Assembly: GCA_020633725.1 (NCBI GenBank) | Contig: JACKDC010000005.1 | Location: 1 to 64,000, forward strand | Direction of reading: 5' to 3' | DNA length: 64,000 nt | Source: Candidatus Latescibacterota bacterium | GTDB lineage: Bacteria; Krumholzibacteriota; Krumholzibacteriia; JACNKJ01 | Part shown: in pieces, positions 44,864-54,105 of the stretch | Position numbering within the stretch: the first letter of the stretch is position 1 | How the letters are laid out: each line of letters opens with the position of its first letter | Program-made: the position numbers and the translations under genes | Notes under the pieces: generated by a model | What the model saw: only the letters and a program-made list of their open reading frames with translations | Database searches by the model: none | What the model was told of the DNA's origin: nothing

Positions 44864-46216
44864 ATGGCCACCCTCTCCGCCTATCCACCCCTCGCCGGCG
44901 AGTCCCGCGGCCAGTGGCTCGCGCTCGGCTTCGGCACCAGCGCGGCCATGTGGGCCCTCGCCTACCTGAGCCGGCTCTTCGCCTCGGCGCTGCCGCCCTG
45001 GCTGCTCTTCGTCCTGTTCATCGTCTGTCTGCTGGGCGGCGGCGCCCTCGCCGGGCGCTACGGGACGCGCGGCGTCGCCGGGGGCGCGCGGGTGGGCGCG
45101 CTGGCGTCCCTGCTCAATCTGCTGATCCTGGGGAGCGTCCTCGGCGGCGACGTGCCCGGCGAACTGCGCCGCGCGGCCGTCTTCTGGGTGCCGGGGTCGA
45201 TCCTGCTGGGCGTGCTCCTGGCCGCCTGCGGCGCCTGGCTGGCGATGCGCAAGCGCACGCCGGAGCCGTTCTCGTCGAGCGCGGCGCCGCCCGCGCTGGG
45301 CTGGAACTCGGCCTTCGCCGCCGTGGCCGCGGCGACGACCCTGATGCTCCTGGGGGCCGGCGGTCTCGTCACCAGCGAGGAGGCGGGCCTCGCGGTGGTC
45401 GACTGGCCCAACAGCTACGGCTTCAACATGTTCCTCTACCCGCTCTCGCGCATGACGGGCGGCATCTTCTACGAGCACGCGCACCGGCTGCTCGGCTCGT
45501 TGGTGGGACTCACCACCCTCGTGCTGGCGCTGCAGCTGCAGTTCTCGGAGCGGCGGCGCTGGCTGCGGGCGCTGGGCTGGGTGGCGCTGCTGATGGTCGT
45601 CCTGCAGGGACTGCTGGGCGGCCTGCGCGTGACCGGGCGCTTCACGATGAGCCAGTCTCCGACCGACATGGCGCCCAGCCTCGATCTGGCCGTGGTCCAC
45701 GGCATCCTGGGTCAGCTCTTCTTCGGGCTTCTGCTCGCGCTCACCGCCTTCAGCAGCCGGCTCTGGGTGTCGGGCCGCCTGCCCGAGCCGCGGCCCACCG
45801 CGTCCACCGACCGCCAGCTCACGGCGGTCCTGGTGCTGGCCGTCTTCGTCCAGCTGGTGCTGGGCGCGATGCTGCGGCACATGGCGCGGGGGATGCTCTG
45901 GCACGTTAGCTTCGCCATGGTGCTGGCGCTGCTGGCCCTCGCGGTGGGGGCGCGCCACTGGGGGCTCTACCGGGACCTGCCCCTGCTCAGGCCTCTCGGA
46001 CGGACGCTGACCATCCTCGTCGGCGTGCAGCTGCTCCTCGGCACCGGCGCGCTGGCCGCGGTGAACGGAACGCCGGATCCCGGCGACCTGCCCTGGTGGG
46101 AGGTCGCGCTGACGACCCTGCACCAGCTCACCGGCGCGACCATCCTCGGGCTGTCGGTGCTGCTGAGTCTCTGGAGCCGACGCCTGCTGGCGCCGGAGCC
46201 GGAGCAGGCGAGCTAG
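44864..46216 (+). CDS. ctaA: CtaA/COX15-like heme a synthase
   Basis: A 450-residue membrane protein. The first about 135 residues are an extra region with four hydrophobic helices. The CtaA-like core follows, with repeated His motifs: EHAHRLLGS, VVHGILGQLF, MLWHVSFA and LHQLTGATILG. Together with CtaB it makes heme a for the caa3 oxidase. The ATG at 44864 has AAGGAG. The stop shares CTAG with the convergent DUF4230 gene. Confidence 0.85.
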   Translation: MATLSAYPPLAGESRGQWLALGFGTSAAMWALAYLSRLFASALPPWLLFVLFIVCLLGGGALAGRYGTRGVAGGARVGALASLLNLLILGSVLGGDVPGELRRAAVFWVPGSILLGVLLAACGAWLAMRKRTPEPFSSSAAPPALGWNSAFAAVAAATTLMLLGAGGLVTSEEAGLAVVDWPNSYGFNMFLYPLSRMTGGIFYEHAHRLLGSLVGLTTLVLALQLQFSERRRWLRALGWVALLMVVLQGLLGGLRVTGRFTMSQSPTDMAPSLDLAVVHGILGQLFFGLLLALTAFSSRLWVSGRLPEPRPTASTDRQLTAVLVLAVFVQLVLGAMLRHMARGMLWHVSFAMVLALLALAVGARHWGLYRDLPLLRPLGRTLTILVGVQLLLGTGALAAVNGTPDPGDLPWWEVALTTLHQLTGATILGLSVLLSLWSRRLLAPEPEQAS

Positions 46217-46926
46217 CCCAGGCCGGCGAGCGCGCGGCTGGCGCTGGCCTCGATGCTGGAGAGGTCGATGGCCAGCCGCACCGGCTCGGCGTCGCCGAAG
46301 AGGAAGCGCGTCTCGGCGAAGCCCATGCCCCGTGCCATGGAGCTCAGCGTGGCCTCGGCGCTCTTCTGCACCTCGTGGCGCATGCTGTCCACGAGCTGCT
46401 TGGCCAGGCCCTCGGCCTCGTCGCGCGCGGCCTTGATGAGCTGGTTCTTTTCCTTCTCCGAGAACTTGCCGCCGAAGACGCGGCCGATCCAGTCCGGCAG
46501 CAGCAGGGGGACGAGGGCGGCGCCGCGCTCGTCGTAGAACTGCATGTCCTTCATCTGGATCTCGTAGGCCGGCGGCGGCAGCGTGAAGCTGAGCCCGCCG
46601 TCGCCCACGGGCGCCACGGCGAAGGCCGGATGGCGCAGGTCGTAGCGGAAGTCCACCACGAACTCGAAGACCATGGCGGTCTGCTTGGAACTGAGCAGCC
46701 AGGCGAGCCATTTCTCGCCCCAGTCGCCGAAGAGGTGGTCGCGGCTGGTGACGATCTGCTTCGTGAACACCTTCAGCACCACGAGCTCGCCGACGCTCTT
46801 GAAGGCCTCCACCGAGCTGCTGGCCGTGATGTGGGGGCCCGAGCCGCCGCGGCGTCGCCTGAGGGCCAGCATGGCGATGACGGCGAGCAGAACGCCCGCC
46901 ACGAGACCGAAGAGCAGCGTGTCCAT
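46213..46926 (-). CDS. DUF4230 membrane-anchored protein
   Basis: A 237-residue protein with one N-terminal transmembrane helix (about 3-21) followed by an exposed domain of the DUF4230 type (VGELVVLKVFTKQIVTSRDH, later VFEFVVDFRYDLR). The C-terminal half is helical. Its function is unknown. It has its own promoter and is divergent from the DUF1003 gene. Confidence 0.75.
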   Translation of the reverse strand: MDTLLFGLVAGVLLAVIAMLALRRRRGGSGPHITASSSVEAFKSVGELVVLKVFTKQIVTSRDHLFGDWGEKWLAWLLSSKQTAMVFEFVVDFRYDLRHPAFAVAPVGDGGLSFTLPPPAYEIQMKDMQFYDERGAALVPLLLPDWIGRVFGGKFSEKEKNQLIKAARDEAEGLAKQLVDSMRHEVQKSAEATLSSMARGMGFAETRFLFGDAEPVRLAIDLSSIEASASRALAGLG

Positions 46927-46943
46927 GGGATACCTCCGGGGGC

Positions 46944-46972
46944 AGTCTAGGCGGACGGGACCGCGCCGTCCA
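46944..46972 (-). promoter_or_regulatory. candidate sigma-70-type promoter for the DUF4230 gene
   Basis: On the minus strand, TGGACG (46972-46967), 17 bp, TAGACT (46949-46944). It stands 16 bp from the opposing promoter candidate at 46989-47017. Confidence 0.45.
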
Positions 46973-46988
46973 GCCCCGCGGCGGACGG

Positions 46989-47017
46989 TGGCGCCGGGAC
47001 CGGAAGCGGGCTATCCT
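46989..47017 (+). promoter_or_regulatory. candidate promoter for the DUF1003 gene
   Basis: A good -10 TATCCT (47012-47017) with a weak -35 TGGCGC 17 bp upstream. The ATG at 47049 has AAGGAG. Confidence 0.35.
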
Positions 47018-47048
47018 CGACCGAGGCCCTCACGACGAAGGAGACGTC

Positions 47049-47567
47049 ATGAAACGAACCGCGCGGGAGCTGTCGGAGCCGCTGCTGCACAGGGGCTTCG
47101 ACTCCCTGGGTCCCTCCGAGCAGCGGGTGCTGCGCCGGATCGCCGAGCGCCTGCACATCTCGAGGAACGTGCGCGCGGAGCAGGAGGCGTCGCTCACCCT
47201 GGGCCAGCGCCTGGCCGACCGCATCGCGGCCTTCGGCGGCTCGTGGACCTTCATCCTGTTCTTCCTCGGCGTGCTGCTGGTCTGGATCGTGGCGAACTCC
47301 CTGCTGCTCCTGCGCCACGGCCGCGCCTTCGACCCCTATCCCTACATCCTGCTCAACCTGGTGCTGTCCATGCTGGCGGCCCTGCAGGCGCCGGTGATCA
47401 TGATGTCCCAGAATCGCCAGGCGGCGAAGGACCGGCTCGACGCCGCCCACGACTACGAGGTGAACCTCAAGGCCGAGCTGGAGATCATGGCGCTGCACCA
47501 GAAGCTGGACGCCCTGACCGCCCTGCTCGCCGCGCGCGAGCCGGGCGCGGCGACGGAGGAGCCATGA
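47049..47567 (+). CDS. DUF1003 membrane protein
   Basis: A 172-residue protein with the complete DUF1003 signature: LADRIAAFGGSWTFILFF, the first helix, and YPYILLNLVLSMLAALQAPVIMMSQNR as its outline, followed by a charged helical tail (AKDRLDAAHDYEVN). The family is widespread and its function is not established. It overlaps the following lipoprotein gene by 4 bp. Confidence 0.9.
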   Translation: MKRTARELSEPLLHRGFDSLGPSEQRVLRRIAERLHISRNVRAEQEASLTLGQRLADRIAAFGGSWTFILFFLGVLLVWIVANSLLLLRHGRAFDPYPYILLNLVLSMLAALQAPVIMMSQNRQAAKDRLDAAHDYEVNLKAELEIMALHQKLDALTALLAAREPGAATEEP

Positions 47568-47929
47568 GCCCGCAACGACTCCCCGCGAAGGCCGCGGCGC
47601 TGCTCGCCCTCCTCGCGATCTGCGCGTGCAGCGACGGCGGCGACGAGACCATCCCGCAGGTCGCGCTGGTTCGACCCAGCGACGGCAGCCTGGTCAGCGG
47701 GCAGGTGCTGCTGGAGGCCACGGCCAGCGACGAGAACGGCATCGCCACCGTGATCTTCCTGGTGGACGGCGACGAACTCGGCGAGGACGACATCGCGCCC
47801 TACACCTACGACTGGGACTCCACGCCCTACGCGGACAACGACACCCACACGCTCTGGGCGGCGGCGGAGGACCACGCGGGCAATCGCGCCTACTCGGAGT
47901 ACGTGGTGGTGCGCGTCACGACGCCCTAG
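47564..47929 (+). CDS. lipoprotein with one Ig-like domain
   Basis: A 121-residue protein with a lipoprotein signal (LLALLAICACSDGG; lipidated Cys about 22 or 24). One bacterial Ig-like domain follows (VALVRPSDGSLVSGQVLLEA, VIFLVDGDELG, HTLWAAAEDHAGN). It is probably attached to the outer membrane. It is coupled to the DUF1003 gene by a stop-start overlap. Confidence 0.8.
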   Translation: MSPQRLPAKAAALLALLAICACSDGGDETIPQVALVRPSDGSLVSGQVLLEATASDENGIATVIFLVDGDELGEDDIAPYTYDWDSTPYADNDTHTLWAAAEDHAGNRAYSEYVVVRVTTP

Positions 47930-47938
47930 CTAGGGCGT
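47921..47938. terminator. 18-bp perfect palindrome spanning two convergent stop codons
   Basis: ACGCCCTAG followed by CTAGGGCGT. Both genes end in TAG inside it, back to back at 47927-47929 and 47930-47932. As RNA each side forms the same hairpin, so it may terminate or protect both transcripts. Confidence 0.4.
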
Positions 47939-48841
47939 GAAGAAGGTGACGTCGAACGCGCCGCCGCCCAGCGTGAGCGCCGCGCCGCCGCCCGACTTGG
48001 GCAACGTGGCGCTGAAGCTCCCCGTCATGCCGGTGGCGCTGAACGCGTCGATGCTCCAGCTCCCCACGTCCGGCCCGCCGATGGCGGTCCAGGCGTCGCT
48101 CGTGCCCACCCTGATCACCGAGATCGAGACCTCGGAGGGCACCGCGTAGCTGTTCCCCGCCGACACCGGCACCTGCGGCACCGCGGTCAGCTGCCACTCC
48201 GTGCTTGAGGCACTGACGCTGAAGCTCGCTCCACCGCCAGAGGCCGTGACCACGGTGGCCGCGTTCCAGGGGGTGCCGTCCAGGGAGGCGCCCAGCGCGC
48301 TGGGCGTGCCGGTGGGCAGGGGCGGCAGTCCCGCGGCCACGGTGATGTCGAAGGCGCCCTCGGTGACGCTGCGGTGCAGGGGCGTGCCCCCCAGTACCTC
48401 GTCGGCGACGAAGGCGAAGTTTCCGGCGATGCGCGTGGCCGTGCGCGTGGTGATGTCCACCATGCCGGCGCTGCCGCTGAAGGGTGTGAGCCAACCCTGC
48501 GGCGGGACGACCACCTGGGCCGTCCCCCCGGCATTGGTCACGAAGTTCACGCCCAGCGGGTAGACGCCCTCGCCGCTGATGAAGCCGAGGTAGAGCTGGA
48601 CGCCCCTGCCGGTCGCGTCGATGCCGCTGATCGTGAGCGGGCTCGTGACGGGATCGCTCGGATTGCCCGAGATGGAGATCGTCTGGCTGCGGCTGGCCCA
48701 GCTGCCGCCGTCGATCTTCGCCGTGAAGCTGTTGCCGCCAGTGTTGCCGGGTCCCACCGGACCGCTCGGACCGCCGCCGCTGTCACATCCCATCACGAGC
48801 AGACCGGCGAGCAGCGCGGCGCAAAGCGTGCTGCGTCGCAT
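47930..48841 (-). CDS. lipoprotein with two DUF6252-like repeats
   Basis: A 303-residue protein with a lipoprotein signal (LLAGLLVMGC, Cys about 18). Two beta-rich repeats follow. The first starts NSFTAKIDGGSW (about 35-170). The second starts LGASLDGTPWNAATVV (about 190-303). Both show the pattern of DUF6252-type secreted domains. Its function is unknown. It is monocistronic and convergent with the Ig-like lipoprotein gene. Confidence 0.7.
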   Translation of the reverse strand: MRRSTLCAALLAGLLVMGCDSGGGPSGPVGPGNTGGNSFTAKIDGGSWASRSQTISISGNPSDPVTSPLTISGIDATGRGVQLYLGFISGEGVYPLGVNFVTNAGGTAQVVVPPQGWLTPFSGSAGMVDITTRTATRIAGNFAFVADEVLGGTPLHRSVTEGAFDITVAAGLPPLPTGTPSALGASLDGTPWNAATVVTASGGGASFSVSASSTEWQLTAVPQVPVSAGNSYAVPSEVSISVIRVGTSDAWTAIGGPDVGSWSIDAFSATGMTGSFSATLPKSGGGAALTLGGGAFDVTFFTP

Positions 48842-48973
48842 GTGTCCTCCTGTTGGTGCCGCATGTTGGCGGCGAGACGGCGAGACTAGCACCGCGGCGG
48901 CGCGCGCCGCCAGCGACAAGCGCTTGATCCACTGTGAAGGAGTTGCGGCTCCGAAATGCAGGCTGCGCGGCGC

Positions 48974-49002
48974 TTGCCCGCGGGCGCGCGGGGCGCTAGG
49001 AT
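48974..49002 (+). promoter_or_regulatory. sigma-70-type promoter for the SDR gene
   Basis: TTGCCC (48974-48979), 17 bp, TAGGAT (48997-49002). The leader to the ATG at 49038 is about 30 nt with GAGGAGA. Confidence 0.6.
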
Positions 49003-49037
49003 CGCGCTTCCCATCACAACGTGCACGAGGAGACGGC

Positions 49038-49784
49038 ATGAAGGACAAGGTCGTGGTCATCACCGGGGCCAGCGGCGGCATCGGCGCGGCGCTGGCCGAG
49101 CAGCTCGCGGCGCAGGGCGCGGCGCTGACGCTGGTGGCGCGCCGCCAGGACGCCCTCGCCGCGGTGGCCGCGCGCTGCGGCGCGCGCGCGCTGGCCGTGG
49201 CGGCGGACGTCAGCGAGCGCGCGCAGGTGAAGCGCGTCGTCGCGGAGACGCTGGCGAAGCATGGGCGCATCGACGTCTGGGTGAACAACGTGGGCGTGGG
49301 CATCTCGCGTCAGCCCAGCCAGCTCACGGACGAGGACCTCGACGACATGATGCGCTACAACGTCAAGAGCGCCCTCTACGGCATGCAGGAGACCCTGCCC
49401 CACTTCGCGAGCCGAGGCACGGGGCAGGTGGTGAACGTCTCCTCGCTGCTCGGACGTGTTCCCTTCGCGGTGCAGCGCTCGGCCTACTGCGGGGCCAAGC
49501 ACTTCCTCAACGCGCTGACGGCCACCTTCCGCGAGGAGGTGCAGGCCGAGCACCCGGGCATCCAGATCTCGCTGGTCTCGCCGGGTGTGGTCTACACGGA
49601 CTTCGGACTCAACGCCCGCCACGGCGGCGTGGACTCGCGCAAGATCCCCGGCGGCCAGACGCCCGAAGAGGTGGCCGCCGTGATCGCGGACGTCATCGCG
49701 CGCCCCCGCCCCGACGTCTACACCCGCGCGGGCGCGCAGGCCCGGATCGCCCAGCACTACGCCGCGCTCGGGGAGGATCCCTGA
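49038..49784 (+). CDS. short-chain dehydrogenase/reductase
   Basis: A 248-residue classical SDR. The cofactor motif TGASGGIG is at about residues 9-16, with NNVGVG at about 90. The catalytic residues are Ser in VSSLLGR and Tyr and Lys in YCGAKH. The basic residues after the second strand (VARRQ) favour NADP(H). The substrate is unknown. The last base of its stop is the first base of the next start (TGATG). Confidence 0.9.
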   Translation: MKDKVVVITGASGGIGAALAEQLAAQGAALTLVARRQDALAAVAARCGARALAVAADVSERAQVKRVVAETLAKHGRIDVWVNNVGVGISRQPSQLTDEDLDDMMRYNVKSALYGMQETLPHFASRGTGQVVNVSSLLGRVPFAVQRSAYCGAKHFLNALTATFREEVQAEHPGIQISLVSPGVVYTDFGLNARHGGVDSRKIPGGQTPEEVAAVIADVIARPRPDVYTRAGAQARIAQHYAALGEDP

Positions 49785-50269
49785 TGCCCCTGCCCCGCCG
49801 GCTCGTCCTCGCGCTCGCCCTCACCCTGGGAGTCGTCAGCATGGCCGCCGCCGAACCCTGCCGCACGCTCGCGTCCCTCACCTGGTTGCTCGGCCGCTGG
49901 CAGGCGGTGGGGGACACGACCACGGTCTTCGAGCGCTGGGCCGCGGTCTCCACCGACAGCTGGGAGGGCTACGGCGAAACGGCGAGCAACGGCGAGAGCG
50001 CCGCCGACCGCAGCGTGCTCGAGCGCGAGGCCCTGCGTCTGGTGAACATGGGAGACGAGATCTTCTACCTCGCCAAGGTGGCGCACAACGCACTGCCCGT
50101 CGCGTTCAAGCTCGTGGACTGCGGGGACGACTGGGCCGTCTTCGAGAACCCGGACCACGACTTCCCGCGCCGCCTCGAGTACCGCATCGCGGGCAACGGC
50201 ATGGACGTCCACGTGTCGGACGGGCTGGCCGACGGCAAGGGCTTCACCCTGCGCTTCACACGCCGTTGA
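49784..50269 (+). CDS. secreted DUF6265-like protein
   Basis: A 161-residue protein with a signal peptide (about 1-23, MAAAEP). A small beta-barrel-like domain follows, with LTWLLGRWQAVGD, SWEGYGE and FENPDHDFPRRLEYR, as in DUF6265. Its function is unknown. It is translationally coupled to the SDR, and its last 14 bp overlap the convergent gene. Confidence 0.75.
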   Translation: MPLPRRLVLALALTLGVVSMAAAEPCRTLASLTWLLGRWQAVGDTTTVFERWAAVSTDSWEGYGETASNGESAADRSVLEREALRLVNMGDEIFYLAKVAHNALPVAFKLVDCGDDWAVFENPDHDFPRRLEYRIAGNGMDVHVSDGLADGKGFTLRFTRR

Positions 50270-50774
50270 GCCGCTCCTCAACGCGCGCCTGGGTCGGAAA
50301 GCTGAGCGCGCCGTAGGCGACGAAGGCCACGGCACTGAGCGCGTTCAGCCAGTAGAGCGGCTGGGCTGCGATCACGCCGCCCCGCTGCGCGAGCAGGCAG
50401 ATCACCAGGCCGAGGATCGCGGGCGCTTCGAGCAGGGCCAGGCGCGTGAGGGTCGCCTGGCGCAGCGCGGCCAGGGGGCCGATGGGCGGGCCGGGCGCGC
50501 CCTGCCTCAGCATCAACGACTGCAGCAGCGGGCCCAGTCCCCACGCGAAGGCGGCCAGCGCGGCGTGCACGATCGAGAGCGTGCGCAGCGTGGCCGCGGG
50601 CAGCGCGTCGCCGGTCTCCGTGCTCCGCGCGACCACGGCGAGCGCCAGCACCACCGCGGCGAAGAGCGAGACGCCGAGCATCAGCGCGAGCTGGAGGATC
50701 TGCAGCGCGCGCAGTTCGCCGCCGCGGAGCGCGTCGCGGAGGGCCTGCTTGCGGGAGGGTTCGGAGGTCGTCAT
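50256..50774 (-). CDS. four-helix membrane protein of unknown function
   Basis: A 172-residue protein with four hydrophobic segments at about 28-48, 66-86, 108-128 and 140-160 and no motif I can assign. It has a good promoter of its own, and the following DNA overlaps the DUF6265 gene end. Confidence 0.7.
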   Translation of the reverse strand: MTTSEPSRKQALRDALRGGELRALQILQLALMLGVSLFAAVVLALAVVARSTETGDALPAATLRTLSIVHAALAAFAWGLGPLLQSLMLRQGAPGPPIGPLAALRQATLTRLALLEAPAILGLVICLLAQRGGVIAAQPLYWLNALSAVAFVAYGALSFPTQARVEERLNGV

Positions 50775-50798
50775 ACTCAGCTCCTTCCGGGTGCGTCC

Positions 50799-50827
50799 AG
50801 GCTAGTCGGCGCGGGCCCGGCGGGCAA
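50799..50827 (-). promoter_or_regulatory. sigma-70-type promoter for the four-helix membrane protein
   Basis: On the minus strand, TTGCCC (50827-50822), 17 bp, TAGCCT (50804-50799), about 25 bp upstream of the ATG at 50774, which follows GGAAGGAG. Confidence 0.6.
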
Positions 50828-50849
50828 CGCAATCCTGCGGGGAGGCGCC

Positions 50850-51659
50850 GTGCGCTGGGATCCCGAAGCCTACCGCCGCTTTCTGGGCGAGCGCGAGCGC
50901 CCGGCCGAGGACCTGCTCTGTCGCGTGCCGCTCGAGGCGCCGCGGCGCATCGTCGACCTGGGCTGTGGCGACGCGGGCCTGACCTACGCGCTCGCGATGC
51001 GCTGGCCGGAGGCGGCGGTGCTGGGCGTCGACGCCTCCCCGTCGATGCTCGAGAGCGCCGAGGTCGAGACCACGATGCGCGTCGAGTTGCTCCGTGCGGA
51101 CATCGCGGACTGGGCGCCCGCGGCCGGCGAGGCGCCGGACCTGATCGTCGCCAACTCCTCGCTGCACTGGCTGGACGACCACGCGCAGCTCTTCCCTCGC
51201 CTGCTGGGCTACCTGGCGCGGGGCGGCTGCCTGGCGGTGCAGATGCCCCGCAGCTGGGCGCTGCCCAGCCACGCGCACATGCGGGAGACGCTCGCGACCG
51301 GTGGCGTCGGCGGCCGTCCGCTGGGCACGCCCGCCCTGCGCGCACTGCTGTCACGCTGTCCCGTGGCCGACGCGGCCACCTACCACCGCCTGCTCGCGCC
51401 GCTCTGCGCGCGCCTGGAGATCTGGGAGACGCTCTACTTCCAGATGCTGAGCGGCGAGAACCCCGTGCTCGAGTGGATGATGGGCGCGGGCCTGCGCCCC
51501 GTGCTGGACGAGGCCACCGGCCTTCACGCCGACGAGCGCCGCCGCTTCCTGGACGGCTACACCGAGCGCCTGCGACGGGCCTACCCGGCCTGCGCCGATG
51601 GGCGCGTCCCCTTCCCCTTTCCGCGCCTCTTCATCGTGGCGTGCGTCGAGGCCACCTGA
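50850..51659 (+). CDS. tam: SAM-dependent methyltransferase, trans-aconitate methyltransferase-like
   Basis: A 269-residue class I methyltransferase. The SAM motif VDLGCGDAGLT is at about 33-43. The order WDPEAYRRFLGERERPAEDLL at the N-terminus, given here in outline, then NSSLHWLDDHAQLFPRLL and VQMPRSW is that of trans-aconitate 2-methyltransferases. That enzyme removes the inhibitory by-product of aconitase. GTG start behind GGGGAGG. Confidence 0.82.
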   Translation: MRWDPEAYRRFLGERERPAEDLLCRVPLEAPRRIVDLGCGDAGLTYALAMRWPEAAVLGVDASPSMLESAEVETTMRVELLRADIADWAPAAGEAPDLIVANSSLHWLDDHAQLFPRLLGYLARGGCLAVQMPRSWALPSHAHMRETLATGGVGGRPLGTPALRALLSRCPVADAATYHRLLAPLCARLEIWETLYFQMLSGENPVLEWMMGAGLRPVLDEATGLHADERRRFLDGYTERLRRAYPACADGRVPFPFPRLFIVACVEAT

Positions 51660-51694
51660 CACCGGCCCGCCGGGCCCCAACGAGAGGACCGAGA

Positions 51695-52420
51695 ATGACC
51701 GACCGCCAATCCGCCGCGCCCGCAGGCCTCGCCCGCCTGTCGGGCCTGGGCTATCTGGTGATCATCGTCGCGGGGATCTTCGCGGAGTTCTTCGTGCGCG
51801 GCGGGCTGATCGTGCCAGGCGACGGACCGGCCACGCTGGCGGCGATCCGCGGCGCGGAGACCCTCTACCGCAGCAGCCTCGCCAGCGAGTTCCTGATGCT
51901 GGTGAGCGACGTCATGCTGGCCGGCGCGCTCTACCTGCTCTTCCGCGCGGTGAGCCGCCCGCTGGCGCTGATCGCCGCCACCTTCCGCCTCACCCATGCC
52001 GCGATCGTCGGCGCGAACCTGCTCAACGCCTACCTGCCCCTGTTGCTGCTCCACGGCGCGGACACTCCCGCCGGCGCGCTGCGCGCGGAGTCGCTCACCC
52101 TCGTCTACCTCGACGCCCACGCCTACGGCTACGCGGTGGGGCTGGTCTTCTTCGGGGTGCACTGCCTGCTGCTGGGGACGCTGATCCTGCGCGCGACGGG
52201 CGTGCCGCGTCTGCTGGGCGCGCTGCTCCTGCTGGCAGGACTGGGCTACCTGGTCGACAGCCTCGGCCGCACGCTGCTCGTGGACTACGCGGCCTCGGCG
52301 GGCCTCTTCCAGACGCTCGTCTTCGTGCCCGCCTTCGTGGGGGAGCTGTCCTTCTGCCTCTGGCTGCTCATTCGCGGCGACCGCGGGCGGCCGCGCCCGC
52401 GGGTCCAGGCCGCCGTCTAG
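51695..52420 (+). CDS. DUF4386 membrane protein
   Basis: A 241-residue protein with six hydrophobic segments and the DUF4386 pattern (ARLSGLGYLVIIVAGIFAEFFVR, later AHAYGYAVGLVFFGVHCLLLG in outline). The family function is unknown. It is 35 bp after the methyltransferase gene with GAGAGGA in front, and its stop shares CTAG with the convergent beta-propeller gene. Confidence 0.85.
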   Translation: MTDRQSAAPAGLARLSGLGYLVIIVAGIFAEFFVRGGLIVPGDGPATLAAIRGAETLYRSSLASEFLMLVSDVMLAGALYLLFRAVSRPLALIAATFRLTHAAIVGANLLNAYLPLLLLHGADTPAGALRAESLTLVYLDAHAYGYAVGLVFFGVHCLLLGTLILRATGVPRLLGALLLLAGLGYLVDSLGRTLLVDYAASAGLFQTLVFVPAFVGELSFCLWLLIRGDRGRPRPRVQAAV

Positions 52421-54069
52421 CGCAGGCGCTGAACGCGCGCGCCGCGAGTCACGCCGGCGGCCTCGAGGCGCAGCAGGTAGACGCCGGCCGGCAGGGGACG
52501 CCCCGCGTCATCCTCGCCCCGCCAGACGAGCGTGTGCGCGCCCGCGGCGGCAGGGCCGTCGCGCAGGACGGCGAGCCTGCGCCCGGTCACGTCGTGGACG
52601 CTGAGGCGGACGGGACCCGCCGCGGGCAGCGCGTAGCCGATGCGCGTCTCCCCGCGGAAGGGGTTGCCCACGGCCCAGACGCGCGGCGCATCGCCGTCGG
52701 CCGCCGGCGGCGCGGCGGTGACGTCCTGCTGCGTGTAGTGGAGGGTCGTCAGCTCCTCCTGGTGCGCGGGGTCGTAGGCGTGACCCGCCATGACGAACGC
52801 GCCGTCCGGGCCCAGCGCGATGGCGGTGGCGCCGTCGTTGGTGCCGAAGGGCCCGGGCCAGTGCAGCCGCCAGGCCTCGGCCCCGTCGGGCGCGTACTTC
52901 ACCGCCACGTGGTCGCGGTCCTGCGGCGGATTGATGGTGAGCCCCGCCACGTAGACGTCCCCGGCCACATCCACCACCAGCGACGAGGGCAGGTCCGACG
53001 AGCTGCCGGGGCCGTCGTACTCCTGGTGCCAGAGCAGCTGGCCGGCGCCGTCATACTTGAGCGTGTGGATGTGGAAGCCGGCGCTCCCGAGGCGGCCGTA
53101 GCCGGTCACCAGCAGGTTGCCCTGGGCGTCCACGGCCATCGCGGTCGGCTCGACGGTGTCGCAGGGGTTGGACGGAAAGCTCTGCAGCCACTGGAGCTCG
53201 CCCGTCAGGCCGTTCAGACGCCAGACGCGGGTCTCGAAGAGGCCGCAGGCCGACTCCGGATTGCCCGCCAGCAGCACGTCGCCGCCGGGGGCGATCCCCA
53301 CGCCGACGAACTCGAAGAGGCTGCCGAACTCGCCCGACTCGAACTGCTCCCACTGGAGGACGCCGTCGGCGTCGTACTTCACCGTCCCGTAGCTGAAGGG
53401 GAAGCTGTCGCTGTTCAGCAGGCCGGTGACGATCACCGCGCCGCTGGCGTCAACGGCCAGCGCCTCCGCGACGTCTGCGCCGCCTTCCGGGCCCGCGTAG
53501 CTGCGGGTCCAGAGCGCGTTGCCCGCCGCGTCCATCTTGATGACGAGGTAGTCTGCGTTGGAGGTGGCGCACAGGTAGAGGCTGCCGTCGTCGGCGCGGG
53601 CGAGGCGCGGCGGCAAGTCCAGGGGCTGGTTGCCCGTCAGCGGGAAGTGCCGCTCCCAGAGCAGCGTGCCGGCGACGTCGTAGAGCAGCACCGTGGCGTT
53701 GTCCTGCGCGCCGTCCCGGGTCCGCCCGGCCACGAGGGTCTTGCCCGGCTCGGGGATGATCACCGTGGAGGGGACGTCGGCGCCCAGTCCACCGAAGCGG
53801 CGGAACCAGAGCAGTGTGCCGTCGGGCGCGTAGCGCAGCAGCGCGAAGTCCTCGCGGTTCCCGCCCACGCCGAGCTGATAGGTGGTGCCGGCCACGAGGA
53901 CGTCCCCGCCCGGGTCGACGGCCACCGCCACGGCCTCGTCGTCGTGGTTGTCGGGGCCGTTCCAGAGCTGCGCCCAGTCGAGGACGGGCGGCGTCTCCGC
54001 GGCGGCGGGCGAGGCGACGGCGACGAGCAGCAGTGCGGCGCGAAGCGCGCGGGGGAGGGAGCGGAGCAT
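52417..54069 (-). CDS. secreted beta-propeller (SBBP-like) protein with FlgD-like C-terminal domain
   Basis: A 550-residue protein with a signal peptide (about 1-24). About seven to eight propeller repeats follow, of the SBBP type. Each has a form like VDPGGDVLVAGTT, then W-R-FGG or W-YDG, then AL-VDA-G. The C-terminal FlgD-like domain (GNPFRGETRIGYALP, about 465-550) ends in LR. Ligand and role are unknown; it probably sits on the cell surface or is secreted. Confidence 0.85.
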   Translation of the reverse strand: MLRSLPRALRAALLLVAVASPAAAETPPVLDWAQLWNGPDNHDDEAVAVAVDPGGDVLVAGTTYQLGVGGNREDFALLRYAPDGTLLWFRRFGGLGADVPSTVIIPEPGKTLVAGRTRDGAQDNATVLLYDVAGTLLWERHFPLTGNQPLDLPPRLARADDGSLYLCATSNADYLVIKMDAAGNALWTRSYAGPEGGADVAEALAVDASGAVIVTGLLNSDSFPFSYGTVKYDADGVLQWEQFESGEFGSLFEFVGVGIAPGGDVLLAGNPESACGLFETRVWRLNGLTGELQWLQSFPSNPCDTVEPTAMAVDAQGNLLVTGYGRLGSAGFHIHTLKYDGAGQLLWHQEYDGPGSSSDLPSSLVVDVAGDVYVAGLTINPPQDRDHVAVKYAPDGAEAWRLHWPGPFGTNDGATAIALGPDGAFVMAGHAYDPAHQEELTTLHYTQQDVTAAPPAADGDAPRVWAVGNPFRGETRIGYALPAAGPVRLSVHDVTGRRLAVLRDGPAAAGAHTLVWRGEDDAGRPLPAGVYLLRLEAAGVTRGARVQRLR

Positions 54070-54105
54070 GGGGACCTCGGCGAGTGGGGGGTGTCGAGGC
54101 GAGTG